A stretch of DNA of 64,000 nucleotides from Epichloe hybrida (Eukaryota; Ascomycota; Sordariomycetes; Hypocreales; Clavicipitaceae): positions 558,001-622,000 of the forward strand of contig JAFEKR010000016.1 of NCBI GenBank assembly GCA_019022495.1, in the 5' to 3' direction. This document shows positions 8,954 through 18,405 of the stretch, piece after piece. The notes beneath the pieces were generated by a model. The model saw only the letters and a list, made by a program, of their open reading frames with translations. It ran no database searches and was not told the DNA's origin. The stretch's first letter is position 1, and each line of letters opens with the position of its first letter. The position numbers and the translations under genes were made by a program.

Positions 8954-11134
8954 CTACACGTAGCCCGACCTCTTGGCGCTCTCTTTGAACATGTCCTTGC
9001 AGGACACCTTACTCCCCAATCGCGCGCATAGCAAGAACGCACCGCTCAGCTTCCGATGCAAACTGTACGTTTCTTCCGGTGGAGGCGCCAGCCTCTCTCT
9101 CAACATGACGGGGATGAGCCCCTTGACTCTCTCCGTGATGGTCTGGTCCTTGAAATCATACACGTCGGGTGCAGAGTTCATAAAGGGCTCTGCGAGCGTA
9201 AGCACGGATTGCGTGTGGGCTTCGAGCATGGTCCTGCTCTCGTGTCCGGTCAGGTATCCCAGGTTTTCGGATAACTGCTTGACTGTGGCGCGGTCTGAGC
9301 GAGACGCCGCATCTAGCAGTTGGACGTACTGCCGTACGAAGTCCTCGGGATACTCCCTGGAGGCCCCAAAGTCCAACAGCACCAGCTTGTTGAGCTGGGC
9401 ATTGTACAGGAAATTCGTCCAGTTGGGATCCGTCTGCATGAATTTGAACTCGGTGATTTCTCGCAGACACAGGCGCATGATCTGGGTGCCGATCCAGTCG
9501 CGCTGCTCTTGGGTGAAGGACTTGACGCGCGTAACGCCTTCGCCGTCCATGAAGTCCATGGTGAGGACCTGTTTCCCACTGGCCTCGAGGTGCACGTCGG
9601 GGGCTAGAAACACATCTTGTTCCCCCTTGAGGAGTTCTCTGTACCGGAGCACGCACTGCGCCTCGCGCTCGTAGTCGCATTCCCAGCCGAGTTCTAGTCG
9701 GGCGTTGTCGATGGTCTTGTTGAGGTAGAGGCCCTTGGGGAGTAGTTTCGTGGCGTTGAGGAGGATTCCCAAGTTGTCCAGGTCCGAGTTGATGGAGTCG
9801 GCGACGCCGGGGAATTGGATCTTGACGGCGACCCTTTTGCCGTTGGACTTGAGGGTGGCTTTGTGGACTTGTCCGATGGATGCGGCTGCGATGGGCGTCT
9901 CCTCAAAGTCGCTGAAATGATCGCGCCAGTTTTCGCCCAGGTTGCTCATGAGAACCTTGTCTCTTTGCCAGGCGGGCATGTAGTCTGCTCTGTCCTGGAC
10001 ACGCTGCAAAACCTCTTGAATCGGAGCCGGGAGCATCTTGGAGTCCTGGAAGCTCATCATTTGACCGAGCTTGAGCGCTGCGCCGCGCATCCGTGACAGT
10101 TTGGCCACCATTCGCTCCATGTTCTTGCCGCTGAGTAGAACGGAACCTTGGCCGCCGCCTCCGAACGCTCGGCTCACGCTCTCCGTCATGGCACCACCTA
10201 GCATGCCGGCTGCGAGGCCGCCATAGTTCCAGAGGCGGCTGAACCGTGATGCTGGGACCGCGGATTCTCGCAGCGAGTGTGCGGGTGTGGTGGGCGTTGT
10301 TTCGGCGCCAGCAAGATCTTTGGCTAACTCGACCACATCTTCGTCTGTCCTTGTTGACTGAGGCTTTGGCTCAGGAGTAATAGATGTCACCGGTTGCGCA
10401 GAATCGAGAGACTCGGCCGTTGTGGATGTACTCGAAGTAGCAACAGGGCCTTGCGCTGGATGAGATTCTCCAGACTCTGTGGCTTCCACTTTTGGTAGCA
10501 CAGGCGCGAGATTCGGCCAGTATCGCAGAGGATGATCCTTTGCAGGAGCATCGGGCTCGTTACGGTTTTTCGCAGCAGCACCGTCCTTCTTTCGTAGTGA
10601 ACTCAATATCGTCGAGCCATGAGTGGTATGGAAAATGTTCACGTCGACGCCATCCGGAACGTTTTGTTGCTCTGCAGCGGCCCCGAGAGCCTCTTGCCTC
10701 TGTCTATATGCTTGGATAAACGCAGTATTTGCAGAAGTTCCTTTGGGCTTGTTCTCGTTCTCTGCGATCTTATGCTGTGCAAGGATGGGTTGCGGTGGCA
10801 ATGGCAATGGCGGCGCCGGCGAAGGAGTGGTAGATGCTTCTGCATGCTCTGATACGAAGGCACCGGGGTCGGTATCTGCTGAGCCATTGCCAGCCGGGTT
10901 CTCTGTTCGTCGGATGCCCTCTCCGCTGCTGCCCTCTCCGCTGCTGCCCTCTCCGCTGCTGCCCTCCGCATAGGCCACCGTCGTTCTATTCTCTCCTCGC
11001 CATTTCGCGGTCACGGCCGACGTTTTGCTGTATGCGTCCAGCTGCCGCGCCCTGAGGGCAATGTGCTTGGCGGCGACGGACCGTGAGGCGCCAAGCAGCG
11101 CTGCAACATCAATGGCCAAGTTGACAAACCCCAT
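8954..11134 (-). CDS. COQ8: COQ8/ABC1 atypical kinase, coenzyme Q biosynthesis
   Basis: UbiB/ADCK-family atypical kinase-ATPase of the mitochondrial matrix that supports the CoQ synthome. Single exon, 726 residues. Signature elements: the family-specific KxGQ motif as LKLGQMMS (about 355-358), the Ala-rich loop AAASIGQVHKATL (about 412-424) that replaces the protein kinase P-loop, the Lys in VAVKIQFPGV, the acidic ECDYEREA helix, MQTDPNWTNFLYN, and the metal-binding LLDFGASREY (about 585-594). The N-terminus (MGFVNLAIDVAALLGASRSV) is the usual fungal COQ8 start and helix, so the Met at 11134 is preferred over 11380, whose extra frame runs through a poly-A tract. Residues about 57-75 contain a tandem GSSGE repeat. 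Converges on RRP36 with only 189 bp between the stop codons. Confidence 0.95.
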   Translation of the reverse strand: MGFVNLAIDVAALLGASRSVAAKHIALRARQLDAYSKTSAVTAKWRGENRTTVAYAEGSSGEGSSGEGSSGEGIRRTENPAGNGSADTDPGAFVSEHAEASTTPSPAPPLPLPPQPILAQHKIAENENKPKGTSANTAFIQAYRQRQEALGAAAEQQNVPDGVDVNIFHTTHGSTILSSLRKKDGAAAKNRNEPDAPAKDHPLRYWPNLAPVLPKVEATESGESHPAQGPVATSSTSTTAESLDSAQPVTSITPEPKPQSTRTDEDVVELAKDLAGAETTPTTPAHSLRESAVPASRFSRLWNYGGLAAGMLGGAMTESVSRAFGGGGQGSVLLSGKNMERMVAKLSRMRGAALKLGQMMSFQDSKMLPAPIQEVLQRVQDRADYMPAWQRDKVLMSNLGENWRDHFSDFEETPIAAASIGQVHKATLKSNGKRVAVKIQFPGVADSINSDLDNLGILLNATKLLPKGLYLNKTIDNARLELGWECDYEREAQCVLRYRELLKGEQDVFLAPDVHLEASGKQVLTMDFMDGEGVTRVKSFTQEQRDWIGTQIMRLCLREITEFKFMQTDPNWTNFLYNAQLNKLVLLDFGASREYPEDFVRQYVQLLDAASRSDRATVKQLSENLGYLTGHESRTMLEAHTQSVLTLAEPFMNSAPDVYDFKDQTITERVKGLIPVMLRERLAPPPEETYSLHRKLSGAFLLCARLGSKVSCKDMFKESAKRSGYV
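10918..10967 (-). repeat. 15-bp in-frame minisatellite in COQ8
   Basis: A 15-bp unit (ctctccgctgctgcc on the plus strand) is repeated just over three times without interruption and encodes three copies of GSSGE in the poorly conserved linker ahead of the kinase-like domain. A 15-bp period keeps the frame when copy number changes. Confidence 0.9.
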
Positions 11135-11265
11135 GAGGACTTGTTGGAGGCCCCTATCGACCGAGGCGCATCGGTACGAGAGCTGTAGCGAGCTATGTGG
11201 TAATAGGCGGGAAAGCTGGAGGGTGAGAAAACGGAGCCCCGAACGGGGTGGGTAAATAAAATAAA

Positions 11266-11302
<37 letters not shown>

Positions 11303-11869
11303 GGCCGTCGTGGTGACTTCATCATCGACGCGTAAAAAGTATGCAGCTAAGCGGGGGTCAATGAAAGGCACCTTCACCACTCATTCCCGAAGACACATGC
11401 ATGAGCGCACCACATTACGTCGCAGCAGTTATTTAACAAATATTTTAGTTGAATTCAGGCGCTTGATTTATTCTTTGTGCGAGCACTTAAACGAACAAGA
11501 GCCTCCAGCTCCGTGTTACATGCTTTGATATCAGTGTAGACTCCTCTCAAATGCTGGCACCCAAATACCCAAATGCTGCAGTCAGATAGATAGACGGCAT
11601 GTCGTCAACATGATGCAATGCGGTCCTTGTCCCCCGTAGAAAAACGCCGTGAAATTATGATGATACAAATTCATTCCCCTTCCTCCGCGAACATGGTATA
11701 CGTAGAGGTCGAGTTCGAGTGTGAGTGTGAGTGTGAGTGTGAGTGTGAGTGTGAGTGTGAGTGTGAGTGTGAGTGTGAGTGTGAGTGTGAGTGTGAGTGT
11801 GTTATGCATAACTGCTCATAAGAGAATCCAAGAGTGGCGGTAGGCCTTGCTCAACTGAGAACCCCATGT
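11135..11869. other. Intergenic region upstream of COQ8 and downstream of ESS2
   Basis: Both flanking genes run leftward. A run of 27 T (11270-11296, poly-A on the COQ8 sense strand) lies about 136 bp ahead of the COQ8 start, and a hexanucleotide array (11717-11800) lies just past the ESS2 stop. No further gene is supported. Confidence 0.6.
11717..11800. repeat. (GAGTGT)14 hexanucleotide array
   Basis: Fourteen perfect head-to-tail copies of a 6-bp unit (gagtgt). The array translates to Glu-Cys on plus and Thr-Leu repeats on minus; the ORFs covering it are artefacts. It lies about 70 bp beyond the ESS2 stop codon, so it may be in the ESS2 3' untranslated region. Confidence 0.95.
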
Positions 11870-13213
11870 CTAGTTTTTTTCTGAACTCGGCCTGGTGGCG
11901 ATCCGTAATAGTGAGCCTCTGGGTCTCATCGGGGTAGGCTGTCCGAAAGAACTTCCTGGTGTCTTGTTTTTTGGAGTTGCCATTTTGCTCCAGAGTCTTT
12001 GAGCTGCAGGAGTCAGGTCGCCGGAGAGTTTAGGACTGCTAGGAAATTTGGGGACCTGTGGATTTGTGTCTTTTCCAGTAAGGCCACGTCTTGTGCATTC
12101 CTTGTTGGACTTCGAGATGCGATCCACCATTCGCTCATGTAGTAGCTCCCGTTTGCGTTGGTCTTGCAACTTGAAGGGATTGTGTGCGTCACCAGGACCC
12201 AAATTTAGAGTCGGAAGGGTCTTCTCGGTGCCAATCTCATCATCTTCGTCGTCGACAAAGGAGTACCCATTTACCTTTGGGGTCTCGTCTCCTCCTACAA
12301 CACTGGAATATTGGTCGTGAGGGCGAGGTTTGCCGGCGATCGCATGTCTCACAGATGACATAGTGGGAGAAGGGGGGTGCTGTGGCACGTTTGGCTGAGG
12401 CATCCTGGTGTTGGCGTACTCTATCGATCTGGGAGCCATCCTGGAAGCCTCCTCGGCTCGTTGGGCGACGGTGACAACGCCATCCTCAAGGCCCTCGGGC
12501 TCAAACATGAGGCCATTATGGGGTGCAGCGTTCCAAGCATCTGGCCTTGCTGGTCGGTCGTCGCGATCCTTGATAGCTAGTCTTTTGCGTTCGAATCCAT
12601 CGTCAACAAGACCCTGAGTAAGAGCCAATTTCTCGGACACTTCCTTCTGTTTGATCATTTGCTTGGACGGAAGCTTGTTCCCACGCCACAGCCAGTCATA
12701 TTTGTCGGCCTTTTTCTGGGTTTGTTTGTCCACTAATTTGTAGAAGCTCTCGTTGTCTTCACTTGTATAAGTTGCTTGGAATTTTGATAGACTCATGTTG
12801 GTGTTGAGTCGAGGGTTGTTAGTAACCACGGTTGGTGCAACAGACGAAGCAGGTGTATCTCCCACAAAGGTGGTTGGTGTACGTCCTCCATCAATAATCG
12901 ATTTAGCTGATGATGGCCTAACATGTCTTCCTGGAGTCATGACATGCTGGAGTCGGCGGCTGGCACTTGAGATCCAGGCCGTATCTTTGGACTCGAGTGC
13001 ATCTAAATATTCTTGCTGAATTTCGGTCTCCAAGAGGCCAGGAAAGAAATCTCTGGCTATGATTTGGGAGAGAGCCTCGGTATAGGAATCTTCATCCAGG
13101 ACCTTCTTGGGGCGTTTGACCTTCTTCACCCGGGGTGGTGCCGGCATCACCTCTGTATCTGTCCTTTTCCTCACCAAGGCCGAGGAAGCCTTGCTGGGTG
13201 ATGGTGACGCCAT
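11870..13213 (-). CDS. ESS2: ESS2/DGCR14 (Bis1) family nuclear splicing-associated protein
   Basis: Orthologue of nuclear protein Es2 (DGCR14 in mammals, Bis1 in fission yeast), which associates with the C-complex spliceosome. Single exon, 447 residues. Seen: a basic stretch VKKVKRPKKVLDEDSY (about 29-44), then the family's N-terminal core TEALSQIIARDFFPGL followed by a helix (about 45-90); a mid-region YTSEDNESFYKLVD; the hallmark DKYDWLWRGNKLPSKQ near residue 190; NGLMFEPEG; and near the C-terminus LTPAAQRLWSK, matching the family's conserved 'L(S/T)PAAQ' element. The C-terminal 40 residues are Ser/Pro/Arg-rich and poorly conserved. The first Met at 13213 (MASPSPSKASS) is a normal start. 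A small 3' intron cannot be excluded. Confidence 0.88.
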   Translation of the reverse strand: MASPSPSKASSALVRKRTDTEVMPAPPRVKKVKRPKKVLDEDSYTEALSQIIARDFFPGLLETEIQQEYLDALESKDTAWISSASRRLQHVMTPGRHVRPSSAKSIIDGGRTPTTFVGDTPASSVAPTVVTNNPRLNTNMSLSKFQATYTSEDNESFYKLVDKQTQKKADKYDWLWRGNKLPSKQMIKQKEVSEKLALTQGLVDDGFERKRLAIKDRDDRPARPDAWNAAPHNGLMFEPEGLEDGVVTVAQRAEEASRMAPRSIEYANTRMPQPNVPQHPPSPTMSSVRHAIAGKPRPHDQYSSVVGGDETPKVNGYSFVDDEDDEIGTEKTLPTLNLGPGDAHNPFKLQDQRKRELLHERMVDRISKSNKECTRRGLTGKDTNPQVPKFPSSPKLSGDLTPAAQRLWSKMATPKNKTPGSSFGQPTPMRPRGSLLRIATRPSSEKN

Positions 13214-14661
13214 GGCGTATTTGTGTTTGTGTTTCTGTTTCTGTTGGAGTATTTTTTCGTGTGGTTGGAGTTGAAGCGATGGCAGTGAGATGGATGACGA
13301 CTTTGCAGAGGTGTTATGAAAGAGGGATAATTGAATGGCGTTTCAAAGAACTTCAAGAGGTTCCTTTTGTAGTGTGAGTTTGTCATCAAGGTTTGACCTT
13401 ACAGATGTTGGCAGCACTGCCTATACCATAAGGAGTACGTATAAGACTCTAATTTGAAAGGGAAAATGGAAATGAAAATGAAATAAACTTGGTATTTCCC
13501 AATTTTAGAGACTTCAGTGAACAGAACTATACTTTGATAATACTTTGACAGGACAGGAAGGAGCTTTTGGGTCCAGTGGTCAGGCCGGCCGCCCTGGGTA
13601 CCATGGCAAACGGGTCGCTTTTCAAAGCCACGTGATTAGAAGTGGCATTTTTGGATTACATAATCGCGAGCTGACACCGGGCCGTTTCTGCTCTTCTGTG
13701 ACGACATGCGTGCGGCCTTCCAACATGCTTGTTCTACCTGTTCACCCAGAGAGAGAGACCCACCAACAACAAATACATAACCGCAGTGCTCGACTTGGAG
13801 TTTACTAATTCCATGCCAGCACAATTCATCTACGACACTCCATAAGCCCCGGATGGAACAGTTCCTCCGAGCTCTTGAACTTGTAGAAAGTTCGTCACTG
13901 CCTGGGACAAAGGAATTTGCTGGACAGCGACTTTCAGCTAAGATGCGTGATTAATTATGCTGCAAGAAAGAGTTTCGTGGATCATGATGGAAAAGCGCAT
14001 GCCGAATATGACAATGAGGTTTTTGCAGGTCAGGTGTCGAGCACTTCTCACGGACAAAGATGCAACAGCTGGCGGCTTACGAAGAAGATTGTAACACTCG
14101 TTCTGCCCAAGCTGACGGTAAGATTTTTCTCATTGCCAGTCTAATAAAAATAAGTGAGTATCATGAACATGCTCGGTTCGCACAATATGCAAGGCACGGG
14201 TACACGCATGCGCGGTCCCGAACACAACACCAAAGGGCAAAGGCCAACCAGACTGTTCTAGCCGTTCTAGCCAGCCTGTGGTTGGCTGCAGGTACCCCAC
14301 TGTAGACATGACCCCACGACCCAGCCAAAAGCCCACCCGCCAGGGCCACCACTTGACGTCCTCGTCCATTCACCCAAGACGCAAGACGTGATAATAAGAC
14401 GCCGCTGTTTTTTTTTTCTTGGCTCGCCGTCGAGTTGCGCTACAGTCGTTCCTATCGCCTCCCGCCTATTTTTTTCACTTCAAGTCTGATAGACTTTGAT
14501 AATCTTTATATGCTATTTTTTGTTTGTTTGCACTTAACACCTCGTTTTTGGCTTGCCTTTTGCTTGCTGCAGCGGCACCATCATAGCTTCGATTGATTCG
14601 CCTCTCGTCCATCACCCCCCGCCCTCCGCCCTCCGCCCTCCGCCCTCGGCCTTCCGTCACC
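13214..14661. other. Divergent intergenic region ESS2 / PP5
   Basis: 1.4 kb between divergent genes. Short frames show no family features. Just ahead of the PP5 start is a 7-bp unit (cgccctc) repeated four times (about 14619-14647), in what is likely the PP5 leader, and pyrimidine-rich tracts around 14400-14480. I see no RNA gene. Confidence 0.5.
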
Positions 14662-16536
14662 ATGTCCCAAGAAGCTGTTGATCTCAAAAACAAGGGCAAC
14701 AAGGCCTTCGCCTCAGGCGACTACCTTGCCGCTGTCGATTTCTACTCAGCGGCTATCGAATTGAATGACAAAGAACCCACCTTCTACACCAATCGTGCCC
14801 AAGTGCGTATACAAAGTCTGCTGTGGTCTGCCATGTGCGATTTGCTCTCGTGGTCGTGTCACTGACGTTTTTACCACTGTTTTGAACAATTGTAGGCTTA
14901 CATCAAAACCGAAGCATACGGATATGCTATCCGAGATGCCGGAAAGGCGCTGGAGCTGAATCCCACCATGGTCAAGGTTGGTACCACTTTAAGCATACTC
15001 TCAATCAGCCACCGCAAGACTTTAGCTTACCATGCTCCCCTCCTCAGGCTTTTTACCGACGTGGTCTTGCCCGAACCGCCATCCTCCGGCCCAAGGAAGC
15101 AATCGATGACTTTAAAGAATGTGTCCGGTTAGATACCAACAACAAAGATGCAAGGCTCAAGCTGGAGGAATGCAAGAAGATCGTGCGCCAAATGGCCTTC
15201 TTTGCTGCTATCGAGGTTGGCGACGAACCCTCGGCGGCTGAGGGCCTCGATCTTGACTCTATGGCTGTTGAAGAAGACTACGATGGCGTCCGACTTGGAA
15301 ACGAAATGACACAAGAATTCATCGACGACATGATTGAACGGTTCAAGAACGGCAAGAAGATTCACCGGAAGTACGTCTACCAAATCATTTTGGCAGTCAA
15401 GAAGATTGTCTACGACGAGGCTACCATGGTGGAGATGCATATTCCCGACGATGTCGAGCTCACAATCTGTGGTGATACTCATGGTTCGTATTTGGTTTTA
15501 TTTTCTCTTGGGAATTCCCGAGACCTGCCCTACAAGGTGCTAACACAATGGCTTCAAGGTCAATACTTCGATCTAATGGAGTTGTTCCGTCGCAATGGAT
15601 CGCCCAATGACAAGCACTGGTACTTGTTCAATGGCGACTTTGTCGACAGAGGTTCATGGTCCACTGAAATTGCCCTGCTGTTGTATGCCTTTAAATGGCT
15701 ACGACCAAGCGGTTTCTTCCTCAATCGCGGCAACCACGAGACCGATGACATGAATCGCGTCTACGGATTCGAGGGAGAATGCAAGGCCAAATACAATGAA
15801 AGGTGCGTTTTGTGTGACCACGAGTTTGATTCATAGCCTGTATTCATCAAGGACACTAACCTATCTGGACAGAGTCTTCAAGCTCTTCTCAGAGAGTTTC
15901 TCTGCTCTTCCACTGGCCACGTTGGTCGGCAAGAAATATCTGGTCCTCCACGGCGGTCTGTTCTCTGATGATAGCGTAACACTGAACGATATTCGAAAGC
16001 TCAACCGACACAACCAAAGACAACCCGGCCAGTCCGGCCTCATGATGGAGATGCTGTGGACTGATCCGCAAGACGAACCTGGTCGAGGTCCCAGCAAACG
16101 AGGCGTCGGAATGCAATTCGGGCCCGACATCACCAAGAGGTTCTGCGAGAACAATGGCCTCGAAGCAGTGATTCGAAGTCATGAGGTTCGCATGGACGGT
16201 TACGAAGTCCAGCACGATGGAAGATGCATCACTGGTAGCCACCAACCTGCTCCTTGACCCTCTCCGTATTGCCCTGTCCCCCTCTTGTTTCTAACACGAA
16301 TTTGCTAGTCTTCTCCGCACCCAAGTACTGCGACTCGACAGAAAACAGAGGTGCCTATATCAACGTCAAGTCGGATTACAAGCTTCGATACGAGCAGTTC
16401 GATGCTGTACCGCATCCGAATATTAGGCCAATGGTAAGGCCCCGACTGCAGCACCTCTCACCAGTTGCATATCTCTTCTTTGCTGACTCTTTGCCAGGCA
16501 TATGCCCAAAGTTCTCTCATGTCGTCTCTAATGTGA
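14662..16536 (+). CDS. PPT1: Serine/threonine-protein phosphatase 5 (PP5/Ppt1)
   Basis: PPP-family phosphatase with N-terminal TPRs that bind the C-terminus of Hsp90; in yeast Ppt1 dephosphorylates Hsp90 and its co-chaperone Cdc37. Seven exons: 14662..14802, 14896..14976, 15048..15483, 15559..15802, 15873..16234, 16309..16433, 16498..16536; together 475 residues with every phase consistent. Three TPRs span about 6-105 (NKGNKAFASGDYLAA, then AYIKTEAYGYAI, then FYRRGLARTAI). The catalytic domain (about 185-460) has GDTHG, NGDFVDRG, NRGNHE, HGGLF and the SAPKYCD loop, so all metal-binding residues are present. The alpha-J autoinhibitory tail is short (AYAQSSLMSSLM). Most introns are close to 70-95 bp. 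Confidence 0.96.
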
Positions 16537-16849
16537 AAACCCAACAATCATGAACAAGTACAGAGCTATTTTATAGGTCCACGAGCAGCCACAGAACCAA
16601 AAAAAAAGGACAAATAAAAAAAAAAAGCGTCAGGAGAGCATTGGATCCGGAGTCAGGAAAAGGGCGGCATTCCTTGGTGATACCTTTGTGCTTTCTCAAT
16701 CTTTCGGTTCTGGCATCGGGTGGTGCGTTGGAAAAGAAGAGAGATATCAAAGTACATAGATACCCGTCAAGATCTATAAAGAGTACTTTCGCCATTTCCC
16801 CTCTCTTTCTTGTCGTTGCCGTGAATTTCGGCGTACTTGGCTCTTAGCT
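16537..16849. other. Convergent gap PP5 / POP8
   Basis: 313 bp between two converging genes, containing A-rich runs near 16598-16627. Probably only overlapping 3' untranslated regions; nothing else recognised. Confidence 0.5.
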
Positions 16850-17278
16850 CTAAAATAACGCTTGCTGTCCAACCTGGCTCACCAAAAGGCCAAGCCAATT
16901 CGAAGACCCCTTCATGCGTAGTATATACTGCGTATCGCCATCGCTGCTCCCCCTATACGCAGTAATGGCTGCCGCGAACGAGCTTAGATCTTCTCGGGGC
17001 AATCTCACCCAGCATGTCGAGTCTTGTGCTTTGAGGATATCAATGGGGATGGCTTGGCCCGTGAGGCCGAGGAATTGTTTCAACGCAGCAGTGAAGTAGG
17101 ACTTGACCATGAGGTCGTCCAACTTGATGTCTTGAGGACCGTCGGTATCGAGTTCCAAATGTGCGTATGCGAAGGGCTGTTCTTTGATGGTGCTGGTGAA
17201 CAGTGTGTGAGCCGTCTCTTGACCCCGTTTCGACGATGGGTTTTTGTACCCAGTTTGTGAATCTGAAGACATTACCAA
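16850..17278 (-). CDS. POP8: RNase P/MRP subunit POP8
   Basis: Small protein subunit shared by RNase P (tRNA 5' maturation) and RNase MRP (pre-rRNA cleavage). Single exon, 142 residues, similar to fungal Pop8. The Pop8-like domain begins with QPFAYAHLELDTDG (about 34-47) and continues with LMVKSYFTAALKQFLGLTGQA, IPIDILKAQDSTCWVRLPRED and FAAAITAYRG. Two N-terminal Met codons (17278 and 17272) are possible; the choice changes only two residues. It is head to head with SPT4 at 311 bp. Confidence 0.85.
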   Translation of the reverse strand: MVMSSDSQTGYKNPSSKRGQETAHTLFTSTIKEQPFAYAHLELDTDGPQDIKLDDLMVKSYFTAALKQFLGLTGQAIPIDILKAQDSTCWVRLPREDLSSFAAAITAYRGSSDGDTQYILRMKGSSNWLGLLVSQVGQQALF

Positions 17279-17589
17279 GTACTTCCTCCCTTCTTCTTCC
17301 CCATGTATCCCTGTCTTTCTTTACAAGGACCTTGATTGCGCAGTTTAGAAGCTTATGAAAGTATAACAAGTCCCTGTCGAGTTATAGCTTTTTTTCCCCA
17401 GGCTCATTGTCGAAGGAACCAAATGCATATCGGATACAAGCATAACGCGATCCATCCACCAGCCCACCAGCTGAGTGAGCTTCCTTCCGCGTCCGGACTA
17501 ACATGCCGACCGACTTCATCATCGAAAACGCTTTCTCGTCGACTTTGCGCCCGCCGATTTCCTCCGCGCGCACGATTCGCAAGAATACC
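17279..17589. promoter_or_regulatory. Bidirectional promoter POP8 / SPT4
   Basis: 311 bp separate the divergent start codons. An in-frame upstream ATG for SPT4 lies at 17503 within this interval; it would add 29 residues that are not part of the conserved protein. No specific motif is claimed. Confidence 0.45.
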
Positions 17590-18160
17590 ATGTCCAACTT
17601 TGTTACGCCCGGCCAGCAGCGCTACCTGCGCGCCTGCATGGTGTGCTCCATCGTAATGACCTTCTCGGTACGAAACACACCCCCGTCAGCAACAGCCCGC
17701 TCGCAAATTGCTGTGCGAAACTCGAAGGGGTGTCGAGCTCGCCCGAGTTGAACAAGAATGACAAGTTTCTAACGTGGGCCGTTCCTGGTGCTCTAGCGCT
17801 TCCGCGAGGAAGGATGTCCCAACTGCGAGGAATTCTTGCACCTCGCTGGCTCGCAGGACCAGATTGAGAGCTGCACGTCGCAGGTCTTCGAGGGGCTGAT
17901 GACGCTGGCGAACCCTGCGAAATCGTGGGTTGCGAAGTGGCAGCGCTTGGATGGCTATGTGGCCGGGGTGTATGCCATTAAAGTGTCGGGGCAGTTGCCG
18001 GATGAGATTCGGTCTACGCTGGAGGAGGAGTATAGGATACAGTATATCCCGTAGGTGATGCTTGGGAGGCCCGAGGTTGGCCTTTGCGATTGATGCTGGA
18101 GTCGTGTGCTAATTGTCTTGATATAGGAGAGATGGTACCGAGACGGAGGCGGACAACTAA
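17590..18160 (+). CDS. SPT4: Transcription elongation factor SPT4
   Basis: Zinc-finger partner of Spt5 in the DSIF complex, which promotes RNA polymerase II (and I) elongation. Exons 17590..17667, 17797..18050 and 18127..18160 give 121 residues, the normal size. The zinc-binding pairs are ACMVC (about 15-19) and EGCPNCEEF (about 31-39), followed by [10 protein letters not shown] and VAKWQRL, typical of the Spt5-NGN-binding face. The last intron lies a dozen codons before the end; reading through it would stop at once (TAG directly after the CCG), whereas splicing gives the tail [10 protein letters not shown]. Intron 1 holds a CTAAC branch site. The start at 17590 gives [15 protein letters not shown], the family's usual beginning. 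Confidence 0.95.
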
Positions 18161-18405
18161 ACTCGTGGGCATTTGAGTTGGGAACCTGGAACTTCAATGT
18201 CTTTCTTTCTTTCTTTTTTTTTTTTTTTGTCTCGAGGACTTGGGCGAATATGGCGTTGGGATTGGTATACAAGACGAAAAAGAAAGGCTGGCATGGTAAG
18301 GAGTCATAATTCATGGTATCTTCGGAGTGTTAACTATCATACATATGCACCTTGTATTCTGCTCAACAAACGCCCGCGTCCAAAATGTACATGCACAACT
18401 ACGTT

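Noticed and set aside
11582..11821. ORFs with Thr-Leu or Glu-Cys repeats
   Set aside because: Generated by the GAGTGT array; no conserved flank.
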